Source of the DNA: Aquila chrysaetos chrysaetos
Taxonomy: Eukaryota; Chordata; Aves; Accipitriformes; Accipitridae
Assembly (NCBI RefSeq): GCF_900496995.4
Contig: NC_044018.1
Coordinates: forward strand, 8,084,501 to 8,148,500
Direction: 5' to 3'
Length of the DNA: 64,000 bases
Positions 47,401 through 59,400 of the stretch are shown here, in pieces. The position numbers and the translations under genes are program-made. The number at the start of each line of letters is the position of its first letter. Positions within the stretch are counted from its first letter, which is position 1. The notes below the pieces were generated by a model, which was not told the DNA's origin, searched no databases, and was given only the letters and a program-made list of their open reading frames with translations.

Positions 47401-50400
47401 TTGAATTAGGTATAAAGGAGGTAGCTTTAGTACTCCTACCAGAAATATAGAATTTAAGAGCTTGCCCAAGTTCCATAGTTTTTGTAACCTGTTCTGAATT
47501 TTGTGGTTTTATCTTTATGCTTCTAGTAGTGTATGTTAATAACCTAACTAATGTAAAGCTTTGGTGGAAAGTTTGTGTCCAGCTGCACTAGGAGCAGATG
47601 CTTCAGTTTGGGTGTTTTCATAATTTCGGAAATGGGCTTTTTGCTCTTCTCCAACCTCCAGTCAATTGCTTCATTTTAAATGGATAAGTAGTTGAGCTGA
47701 GCTATTTAAATAACCTGAAATGAAGAAGCTGTTCTTTCTGTACATGTGGAAGAGATTACTTGCATTGAAATTTGTTGCCATGTTTCAGCAATCCCTCATT
47801 CCAAATACTTTAATAACTACCTTCTATTATATATCTAATTTATCTTTCAGACCTTGAATGTTGTTTTTATTATGATTTAAACATCAACACATTAATCTTA
47901 AGATTTTGTATTACAATTTTACACAATTTTTATTTTTTTCTTTTGAAATAGTGTCTTCAAGTGCATTGTAGCTAGAGATACAGAAGTGTTTTTAATCCCA
48001 CGTTTTTTTCCACACAGAAGTCCACCTTCCTGTAGCTTCACCTGCTACAGGCACATCCTTGCTTAGTTTACTGAGTCAAGTACCTGGTCATGTCCAAACC
48101 TTGGGGAACCCTCTGGTCCAAGGGTTCTCTCTGTTCTCTTACTTGCTATCCTCGTTCAGATAATTCTGCTTCTTTATTTAGGTTTTTAGTAGTACTAAAA
48201 GGAGGCCATGTCCTCCAGACTTTCTTTGGGGTGGGGTTGTTCAGCAGAAACAAGATGGATTTTTGAGGACGAAGGGTAGGAAAAAAGGTTTTGTTTGAAT
48301 GTTTTCATTTTTTCTACTTCTGAATTAAAATCATTCTTGAATGTTTACATAAATATAATTTTTGCTTTAAAAGTCTTCATTAACAGAATCTAGAAACTCA
48401 TGGAAATGGTTAATATGGTTCTGACTAAAAATGTCTTGCTTTTAGTATTCCTTCAGTGTTAAATTAGGAAGATCAGTGGTTTTAAAAACTTCCAACATGT
48501 GGATCTTCTAGAAAAATTTCTGAGTGAGGTGTGGACCCCCATACAGCAGATAGAGACCTCTTCTCAGTAGACTTGCTCTTCTGAAGGTGTGTGATTTTGC
48601 ATGTGCTGCGAGCTGTTAACTCTGCAGTTGTGAAAACGAATAGACTTCCCAATATTAATGCTTGCCTGGCCATTTGATCAGCTGGATCAGGATCAGGTTA
48701 CTGGTCCAGCTGAAACTAACCCTCTTCCCCAACTCCTCCTGCTTTCCCTTGCCTCCCCTCATCCCTCTGATCTGATTGTCAGCTGAAAATTCACAATGTC
48801 ACCCTAATTTTAGTACAGGCACAAAGGAGGGAAGAGGAACACTCATGGTGGAAATGCTCAGAGCAGGGCAATGATGATGGGTGGAGGACAAACCCCAGCT
48901 TGCTACTTACAGGCTCTGTCATGGTTTGACAGAGGCTGCTTCGTAGGTCACTCTCCCTTTCTTTCATGAACCTACAAGTAGCCCATGGATTGCAAGAGTT
49001 TTTTGGATGTCAGCTCAAAAGCCATTGAAAGGCACTCAACCTGGATATGAAGAGGTGTCTTTTTCTATTCTAGATAGGGGGAATGGTTGCAATTGTGAAA
49101 ATACACAATAAAAAGTGTTGTAGGTAGCTGTTTCTATTTTTCACTCATAAACTTTTTAATTTTTCTGAAAAGCTTTCACATTTATTAAATAACCTGTATT
49201 CTAGAATTGAAGAGTTCCAGGAAATAAAATGGAAATCTATTGAAAAAATGAAGCAGATCTTCCCATGCAAAAAAATATGTTTTTTTACCTAAATGAGTTG
49301 GGAAGAATTTATTCTTCTGAAAAAGTCTAGATGTTGGTGTTCTTTATATTCTTAATGGCTATTACTGATGTAAGCATAGTTTATTGAAAAAAAAACCCCA
49401 GAGGGTTCTTTTAAGCCAACTCTGTCCCTTTTTGAGCTATCAGTAAGGTTAACACACGAGGTCCTTAATGAAACTTGAAGTCCTTAGTAAGGTAGTTAAT
49501 GTGCTTTAATCGAAATACAGTTTTTCCCAGCTTCTTGTCATTTGAAGGCACAGGCAATATACTTACACTGGATTTTCAGGACACAAAGGTAGATGTTTAG
49601 CATGCAGCAGTACGCAGTGTACTGACATTAATACAGTCTGCTGTATTATGCTGCGACCTGGAGTTGAGTCATGTTACCTTCTTTCCCCAGACAAGTGTAT
49701 CAGGTCTTACCTCTTCCCACCAAGCAGGTAGTCAGTCCTCCCATAGAAGAGAGGCTAAGGGCATTTGCCAGGAAAATGTGGGTTGGGGTGGGGAGGGGAG
49801 AGGAGTTTGTGAGGATGTGTTGGTGCTGGAGAGAGTGCAATGTGTCATTCTGAAATCAGGACATAGTGCAGAGGCGTAAGGCAAGGTGTGGTCCCTAGTT
49901 TGAGCACACTGATGAGAGCATTTCAGGTACTGAAAATTTGTACTAAGCATAAGGACAGTTTTGGTCTTTTTTTTTTTTTTTTTTTTTTGGTGAAGATGCT
50001 ATAGAGCAAAGTGGTGAACTTAAGAAAATCGAAATACGATTTGAAGGGATTTACTAGATTCTGGTCAGATGACATTATTGCGGTCATGGTAGAAAATTTG
50101 TTTGATCTAGTTACTAGAATATGAGCAAAACTAAAAATATCTCAAAGAGATTGTGAAGCCTTTTGATTTTTTTAATTGCTTAGTATGCCTAGGCCCAAAA
50201 CGCATTAGGAAGGATACCTGGCTTTTACCTAACTTTCATCAATAGATTTTAAAGTAGATCTTTAATGTGATAAATTTGTAGAAGTTAATTTTTTAATCCA
50301 TATTTTTTACTTTTGCAGAAACTGATACACAGGGGAGCAAGTGGCTTATCCAGAATCACTGGACAGACAGATAGAGAGTTTTTTTGGTATATTTTATTGG

Positions 50401-53400
50401 TATGTTTGAAATGACATTATAGTTTAAACGCAGAAAAAGCAAGTTATTTGTTAACTGAATAGTTATCTGAGGGTAAAGATAAGTGATCAGCTTAACTAAT
50501 TGGTACACTGGGGACACACATTTTTTTCATGAATACAAGTTCTATTTTGGAAAGACAACTTCTATCTTTTTATACCATTGGGATAAAAATGTTTATTAAA
50601 TGCATTAAATATCCCTGAGTATGTATTTTATTTCTTTTAATGGACAACCCATTTCCACGAGAACTTTGCATGAACTGGTAGATCAGGGTAGATCAGATTT
50701 TTTTCACATGCACTTTTAAAATATTAAACCAGATTATTAATATTCTGGGACATCTGAGAAGATGTGTTGTTATTCACAAGATACATTTTAAATTATGTTA
50801 GAAATAACTGGAGGACCTGGATTCAGTTTCTCCAAAGTTAGTAAAAATAAGATTGAGAGATGTCTGAAGTCATTGTTGTCTTTTCAGAGAGTCAGATGGA
50901 GAGGAAAAAGTTACTTTTAAATATCAGAAGCTGAGAATTAACTAAAGTTAGAAGTAGAGTTTTTTGAAAACCTGTAGCTGAAACAGATTCTTGAAAATGT
51001 TTAGTTTATTATTATTAAGTCAAAAGTAAATTTCAGGGTGTTTTGTGCTTGTTCTGTGGGGCAAAAAGAAAAACTAATTAAAGTAGTTTGTGTTTTTAAC
51101 AAAATGCGGAGGAACAGGATCAATCAGTTGAAGATTGAATGTCATTGTGTCTTGATTTCATGTCTTGGACATGGGAAGAGGTCGTAGAAAAGAGAAAAAC
51201 ATAGGTGCTGAAAGGTTTAAAACACTAGGTTGAAAACTCTCCTGTCTGACTTGTAAAGTTGTGTGAGCAATCATGCTAACTTTCTGGGTGTGGCAAAGAG
51301 TTAGTCAGAAGAAGGGTGTGACCCAGAAAATATATGGCAAGGAGAGTGAGTTTGACCATGGTGGAAAACTCAAATATTCAGCTCTGCATAGCTGTGTTTT
51401 AGTACAGCTGAACCTGTGGCAAACCAGATGGAGTCGTTTTCAGAAATTGCAAGGTGTGGTTGTGGTTTGAATATTATGTCATCCCTTACTCAAAAACTCG
51501 ATGAACTTGCATTCGGGTACTTGGAGATGGTGACAGAGGTGGTTCGCACCCTGTATTACCAAGACTGCTGGATTATGGTTATTTTGGGATGTTCAGGCCA
51601 GCAGTGTAGTGAGGAATTCTTTGGATATTCTCTGGGCCAGGAGAGTCAACTTACTTGAAAAACCAGAAGAAACAAAAAAACCCCACCCTCTCCCCTCCAA
51701 TGTGCTAGGAGCAGTCTTTGTATTTTAACTTGAAAATTAATCAGCTATCGTACTTTAGCTAGCTGGTCCCTGTGATATACCTGAAGGCAAGCCCTCATCG
51801 GTGAGGACTCCCTTCGGATGTGTGTCCTTCAGTCATGCTGAAAGACTATATCGGTATAGTCAACTTTCTTCCTAAGAAGATAGATTGAGAAGGAAGAAAT
51901 CAGTTTTATTCATTGATTTCTAGTTTGTTTTCTTTCAAAACTTAAGGGCTTGTCTCTAAATGTTACAGATAAAGCTCTGTTAGTATCAAATTATTATTTC
52001 AAAATTTAGGGATGGATACGGAAGAGACTACAGGTAATACTGTATATCCCTGTTTTTCTAGCTTGTTCATGAATGTGTGTATTATAATAAAGATTTTTTT
52101 CCATCTTTCTCCTTTTCATACAAAGTAGAGAAAAGGTAGAGATAAGTATGCAGCTATATTTATTTTATTGCTTTATTTACTTAGATTTTGTTTCTAGATT
52201 TGTTACTGCCATCATTCAACTGCTTTCAGTGAAGGTGTGTTACCAGAGTTTGCCCCACTACCTCCGCAAGACTCTCGCTGTTGAATCTTAGCTCAACAGC
52301 TAATTTGCAGTATTCATTCAGCTGTCACATTCCATTTTACTCTTGAATCCAAAGGTAATGAAGACTATGTTTTGCCAGTCTAGACCACGGATGGTATGCT
52401 GTTAACTCCAGTTATTTCCTTACTCATTAGTGAGTATGCTTTCCCTAAGAAGCTGTGCTGGGTTCTGGTTGTTCTGGATCACAGCTGGAGTTTGGTGGGT
52501 CTCTCATTTATGTTAGATCAATGCAGTTGCGCTAAATTTTGCTTACTTCTTTGTACTTCCTGACACTACGTAAACTTATTTTTTGATTCTTCTGTGCTTG
52601 CTTTTTCTTTGTGGCTTTGATATGCTTTCAGGCAATTTCTGACATGATTAAGATTTTATTAATTCGTATTCTCTGCATTCTCTCGGCATGTGAGTGCATT
52701 TGCTTTGGTGCCAGTGTTTCATTAGGAGCTTTGAGTTCAGTGCATTGGTTCCTAGTTCTGCAATTGCATTATTAATTTGTTAATTTTCAAGTTTGATGCT
52801 TGTATCATACATTTCTCTTTCTAGTCCCATAACATTTTCATGATGTGTACTGTTAAGTAATAAATTTCTGGGTTGAAACTGAAGTACTATTTTTAATCAT
52901 TAAAGGTATAAATGGTTTGAGACCCAGTTACTTCAGGGAGCAAGTTGAGTGCAGTGGAATCATTAGACCTCTTTTGCTATAAATGGGAGGAAGCAGTGGA
53001 TAGACTGCTCTCTGTAAAGGCTTTTCAAATTGAAATTAATTTCTTTTCTTGTTCTAGCATATCCCAGTTTGGCTAATCTCTTGAGTGTAATGAAAGCTCC
53101 ATCTCCATATTTTACTGTAGGTAGGTGAAAGTTCTGGATGGCAGTCTAGGTGTGATTGGATTCCCTAGAGCTTGAATTTTTAAGATTATCTGTTAACTGG
53201 AAAATGGAGCTTGGATTCTTATTAGTATATTTAAAATTTCAGTGATTTCTCATTGTAGTAGCTCTGTCACTACTTCACGGTAAAACATTTTGTATGTTAG
53301 TGCATCTTCTGCAGCAGGTGTCCTAACTTAAGTTAGTCATTTGGGCTTGACTATCTTAAAATTTAGACTTGCTTTGTACTTGCTAAGTTACTGTGTAGGG

Positions 53401-56400
53401 TTAATATGCAGACAAATGAGGCTCAACCGAAAATAATATCCTGAACAAAGAATAACCAGAAGTCATTGCCCCTGTTAAGTAAACCCCTTCATTGCTAGTC
53501 TAATTCCTTAGGCAACTGCACTGATGGGATCACATTGACGGTTAGCCTGTTTTTCCGGTTTTTGAAGCTATTGGCCAGTATCTGTTCATCTGACAGTATT
53601 ATTGATCTCAAAGACAATCAGCTTTTATAAACTTTGTGAATTTTGGTAACTCAGTAGCAGAAGGAGGCCTGAAGTAGCAGATTTTTTCTCCAGGTTAATC
53701 GCTAATATTTTGCTTTACTTGCCAGCTGAACACTTGGCATGCACATAGCTCAGAAGTAACTCTTATTGTTGTATTGCCTTTGACCAATAAAGAGACAGGA
53801 CAAATGGGGAATACTATCTAATTTTGAGACTTGGTACCAGAGGGAGGGAACTGGAGGAAATGCAGAGGAAGATGGTCATAGGAGACCTGTGAGGAGTTAG
53901 GATTTTTTGCATGGGAAGGGGTAAAGGTGGAGTATAGAAACCTATGCATTACTAATTTCACTGCTCACAAAATAGCTTTAATGTTAGCCCTCGTAAAGCT
54001 TCATTATATGTTTGTTCCTCTCTCTTAGTTTCATTTTCTCTGTCTCGCCTAGCCGGTTTAAAACTGGTTCTGTGGCTTACCTTGAAACTCTGCTTCTATC
54101 CTGCACAGGGTAGCTCTTGTAGTTTCAGAAAGTAGTTACTAAAATTGACTTAGCAATGATGTATTTCGCTAAGTCCACAAATAAACCTGTGGCTGATTGA
54201 AGCAAAAAGTACGTACACAAATGCTTTACGATATTCAGAAGTGAATATGTACACTATTAAAATTTTGTGAAAAGTTGGTATTTTGTAGTTGCAGAGTGTT
54301 ATGGAAAACAGCTGGGTGGCTGCACATGTATTTTACAGTGCTATGCAAGGTGCAGGTGTTTCGTGTTTAGGAATGGTGGTAGTTACCACCATCGGGTAGT
54401 TAGATCCCGAATGGTGCTTCATCTAATTTAAAGTTTTAATTATGATCTCCTAGTATAGATATTATTTTGCATTACTTTGATGTACTTCCTGAAGAAGTGA
54501 AATAATGAGGAAGAAAAAAGTGAGGGTTTTGTTTTTTTATTAGGGTTAAATGAGTCCTAAGATCGAATCTTAATATAGACCTCTTTCCCTGAGTTTACCT
54601 TGACAGGCTAAAAATTATCAAAGTTAAAACTACTTTTAAAATGAGATGTGAACATGGGCTGGTAGCATTTAATACTAGTAGTTAGTATTTTTTAGTATTA
54701 TAAAAGTATTTACAAGTATTTATAGTCTAAATAAAATTACATATAACATATTCAGTAAATACTATATCATAATGAATACCATATTTATTAGTTTATTAGT
54801 AGTATGATAAGGATTTAATATTAGTTAATATTTGTTAAAAATATTTATTGGGGGACAAAATGTTAAGGCGTGATGCAGACAGCCTATTTCACTCGCAGCT
54901 TTCTGTTCCTGCAGACAGTGGTCCTGTCCTCACCTCACTTTTTTTTCTTGCATTATCTTTTGTACTTGTCTGACCCCTCAGTTAAATGATTCCGCTCACT
55001 AACCAGGTAGGAAGCTAATCTAACGGAAGGAAAGTGAACTTTTGAAGCTTTAGTGAGCTGATTTGGTTTATGGGTGGGTCAGAGAAACATCAGAAGAAGG
55101 TCAAAGGAGGTTGGAGAGGTGCTGTGTAGCCAGGCAAGGGAGTGCACGGGCCAGGCCCCAGGTTTAGTGGTGTTGAGCTGTCTTGTTGAACTGCACCAGT
55201 ACGTTTGGATTTCTTTAGGCTTTGCCATTTTCTAAATTCTGTGCTGTGATAGTCTGTCTTACTCGCTTAAGAAGACAACTTCTATTTTTTTATTTTCTTG
55301 AGTATGTGAGACGTCAGGATGTTGAATTATCTGGAGTACAAATCAGATCGTTGTTGTTAATAAGCCTGATGAACAAATGGGACTTCCGTGATCATCTCCT
55401 TGCATATAAGTAAAATTATGTTTTGTTCTTTGTGTAAGTGCTTACTGACAATTCCTGGACCTTAATATTTGGAAATTGTTTACTCTTTGTTGCAAGACAG
55501 GATATTTAGTTTTTTAATCAAGACTGTTTCCATGAGCTAAAATCTGTGGTTTATAGAATCTAGATTTTTTTTTTGGTAGTTCATCTTAACAGAAGCAGAT
55601 CCTCCAAAGTTTGCTATCTGTCCACTTCTTACGTACAGCTCTGAAGTAATCCCTTGCTACTACTTTGAGTTTCTGTCCACGTTACCTCTCATAAGCGCAA
55701 CAGAAAAAAAAACCTCCGGTAGCGTTTAGGTGCTTCTTGAAGGTGTTAAGACTAATGTTGTTAGTGTGTATAATGCTGTTAATGAACACATTAGACAAAA
55801 AGTGCTGTAAAAGTCCACTTTCAGTTACTCCTAGCTGTGTGTTTGGCAGTCTAAAGGAGAGAACAATGTATTGCAAAACTCTTACAAGAAGGAGAAGCAT
55901 AATGTGACTATTAAAGCATTTTAAAGACAAAGACAATGTCAGTAGAATAAATTCATGCTGTGTTTCTAAGTATCTTATTTTTCTCAGTCCTTTTTTCTCT
56001 TTGTTGCACTATCAGTTCTTTTGCAAGTAGTGTATGAGTAGCAGTGTCATGTGTGATATACAAAATGCAGTGGGTTAGAGAAATAGAACGCTTGTTAAGA
56101 AATAGAACTCTTGTTAAGAAATAAATTAAAATATTATAGAAAAGTTTAATATTTAAAAATAAATATTTGTGTAGTTTTCAGTAATGTTTTCAGAATAAAC
56201 ATTTTTAATATTTCACACAAGCTGGTTACTAAGAGTTTGAGAGAGACTTCCTTTTACTAAGCTTCAGTTTCCTCTTTTTCTGTAAGGATATGTACAAATG
56301 AGCAAATTAAGTATGGTTGATGCTTTTTTTCTTTTCAGAAAGATGAAGGTAGTGATGCTAGTTTGAGTGATAGCCACGTATCTCCTCCCGCCAAACGTAC

Positions 56401-59400
56401 CTCAAAACATGCTGATCCTGTGTGCAAAGACAAATCAAAATCACGCAGTACTGGGCAGCGAGAGGAATGGAGCATCTCAACTGGACAGTCCAGGTAACTT
56501 GGTGCCAAGAGAAAAATGAAGTCTTCCTAATTTTTCCGGTAATGTTAACCCACTTATGCTATTTCTGCAGTGAGCTGCAGCTCATGCTTAATAGGGTACT
56601 TTTGAAGCGTGTTATTTTCATACAATTTTCTTCTAGTTTAAGACTCCAGGAACGTGGGTTACATCAATCCTCTTATCTCTGTGTTTCCTTTCTATGCAAA
56701 TTTGTGCAAAAATGGAAAGTAGTTTTATTTGAGATGCAGTCCGAATTCTGGATTCTTTATCCATCTAAATTTAGTGAATTAGGAAATCAGTATTATCATC
56801 TTTAGGGAATGGATAATGGTCAAGTTTCTTTCCATTGTTGTTTTCAGCCTCTCTTTCCTCTTTGGTTATAAGGACTCAAGTAAATTACTGTATTTTATCA
56901 AACACAGCCTCAATCCTGCCACATTTTTATTTGTTTCATTTTATAACTCTGATTAATGATATTCTACAAAGCATTCTTGTGTTCATAAGGTTCTTCACAT
57001 GATTACAAGTGATTATGAGACAGTGTAGACAGTATGTTCCTGGGCCATGAACTTCCAGTTTATACTGATTCTTTTGCAGATACATATTTCATATTTATGT
57101 ACAAATCAAAATAGTTCTTGCAATGCTTTGTATGTAAGAGTGACTGTAATTCACTACTGGACTGTTGTCTGCCAGGATGAAGTATATTTAAAAACTATAG
57201 AAATCTTAAAATAGATCTCTTTGTTTGTTTTTCCCTTTAAAACCAGAATAAATTAAATATAGCATGTTATGTGCCATGGTAATCTGGGAATGTATCGAAA
57301 CTCGTGTACCTTCTCTTTTGTTTATAAGTGTAGACTTGTACTGTACCTATTAGAAATGCTAAGAAATAAAAAAGTATTTAATGTGGCTGGGAGAATTTAG
57401 ATCACTGTGTCAAATGAAATTTGGCCAGGATACTGAAACTCATGTTGTTACTGACATAGCATCCACTGCGACATGTCTTTTCATCTGAGGTTTTTTTTTT
57501 GTTGTTTTCTGCCCAAATCCAAAGTGCTGGGCCTAATAGTGATCTTGAGTTGCAAAGACTTTTCCTAGAAGTTTTGTTGCTTCTACTAGTTTATCCAAAG
57601 TGTTTTGAGTGATAATTGCCTTTGAAGAACTATATCAAGTTTCTCTTCTGAAACTTAATGGGAGAGTTAATAGTAGGACATGGCATGAGGGAACATTGGA
57701 GGGATTAATAAAAGCAATGTTTAGATAATTGGGGGGATTCATATAATTGGTATTTGGCAGTTTTGTCCTCATTCCAGTGTTGGGCATGAAGCAGACTGTT
57801 CGGAGGCTACGTGTTACAAAGGTTTTGAAGTTATAGTGTATCGTGTAACGCTCTCTGTTTAAAGTTCTATTTTCACTGTGTAACTTTTGCTTGTCTAAGA
57901 AGTGTTAACATTATTTGTGTGTCTAATATAATTGTTTCCTAGGTTAACTTCTCAGCCTGGTTCTACACTACCAAATGGACGTAGCTTATGTAAGTGTATT
58001 ACAGTGGACTTTTTTGTATCTACTTTTACATTTAACAATTTTATGTCAATGATTTTCAGTTGCATATATTTATGATAACTTTACTGATTACTATGACCGT
58101 TTTGACCAGAAAAGTTACCGTTTTGGCTCAGTTTTCTTCTGTCAACATCTTGGATGCTCTCTGTGTACATGGGGAACATTCTTAGATGAAATTCCATTTC
58201 TCTTCTCAATTCAGACCTCTTGGCCATGATCTTGATGTTTTCCTTAATTCCCAAATTTACTGTTAGGAACTAATTTTGGCCTTCCTTTCCCAGCTGGTCT
58301 CTTTAATTTACTTACTCTCCTTGCTCATTTAAAATTTGGCCTTCTGTGGTTCTTAACATTACTTAAGTCTACTATTGCTTTAGAGAGACCTGCCTTGTCT
58401 GCAGCTCCTGCTACCTTGAATGATTTTCCTATATGCTTGTACCTTACAAACTTGCCACCTCATTGCATATCTCAGCTAAAACCACTTTGTGTTTCGTGCC
58501 CCTTTTTCATCAATTCTGTCTCGTTTAGTTCTGTGTTGACTCTATGTAAGTGTTAATCCATTAAGCATATTTGGTATTTTTATTATTTACTGTGGTGCCT
58601 AAGGAACAATCAGGAGTGGGATCTCTTTTTGTTTGGCACTGTACAGAGTAGCTGATACAGATTTGCTTGTGAAATCAGTATGTTGTATCTGACTTTTTGA
58701 TACTGTATTTGAAAGACTAAGAATTGAAACTGTGGGCCAAGTGTGCATTTTAGTATTGATGTTAACTTAAAAATATTGAATGGATATTTGAATGCCAAAT
58801 TTTCATCATAAAATAAGATTATCATATAAGGAAACAAGCTCGAGCCTGAAGAAATAGCTTGTAAAGCAACTTTGATAGGAATTAAAAAAAAATATTTCTT
58901 TAGTGAATACAAGGGTGCTCATACTGTGCTCCGTAACTTTTGGTTTATTGTCCTTGCTAAGTATTCTCTTATTAATTCTTGTTTATGAAAATGTTGTTTC
59001 CTGCATTCTGAAGTAGTAATACAAATTTCTCGTAGCTCTCAAAAGCCATCCCCTTCGGGGGGAAAAAAAAGGGAGATGGGGACCATGCTTGCATAAACGG
59101 AGATATAGAAGTCAGAAAAAGTTGTCGGTCCAGGAAAAACAGATTTGAAACTTTGAATCAGAGTTTATTGTTTGATCAGCTAGTAAACAGGTATGTGGGG
59201 ATACTTCAGTTGTATTCACAAAGCATCCTAATGACTTTTAAAAAAGTTAGAAAATCCTGTCTTCCAGTGCCATCTATGTGTTTTACTGTGGGAATGTATT
59301 AGCATTGAGGCAAGCTAGATTGTGGTTTGAGTTACGGGCTGGGTCCTGTGCTGTAACTGCCTATATTATCCATGCTTTAAATGCAAAGCAACTTACCAGA

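Larger units (their letters stand above)
41492..56338 (+). other. ATAD2B: ATAD2B intron 1
   Basis: About 14.8 kb. The first 700 bases belong to the CpG island and hold many long G runs. A MIR-like relic lies at 50319-50362. T runs occur at about 43802-43822 and 49970-49988. A very A/T-rich stretch of TAGTATTA-like words is at 54660-54850, and a 19-base tandem duplication lies at 56079-56123, about 215 bases before exon 2. An 87-codon ORF on the minus strand (47092-47355) is unassigned. No CR1 copy recognised. Confidence 0.75.

Noticed and set aside
56422-56805. 127-codon plus-strand ORF
   Set aside because: Starts within ATAD2B exon 2 in a different frame and runs into the intron past a good GTAACT donor.
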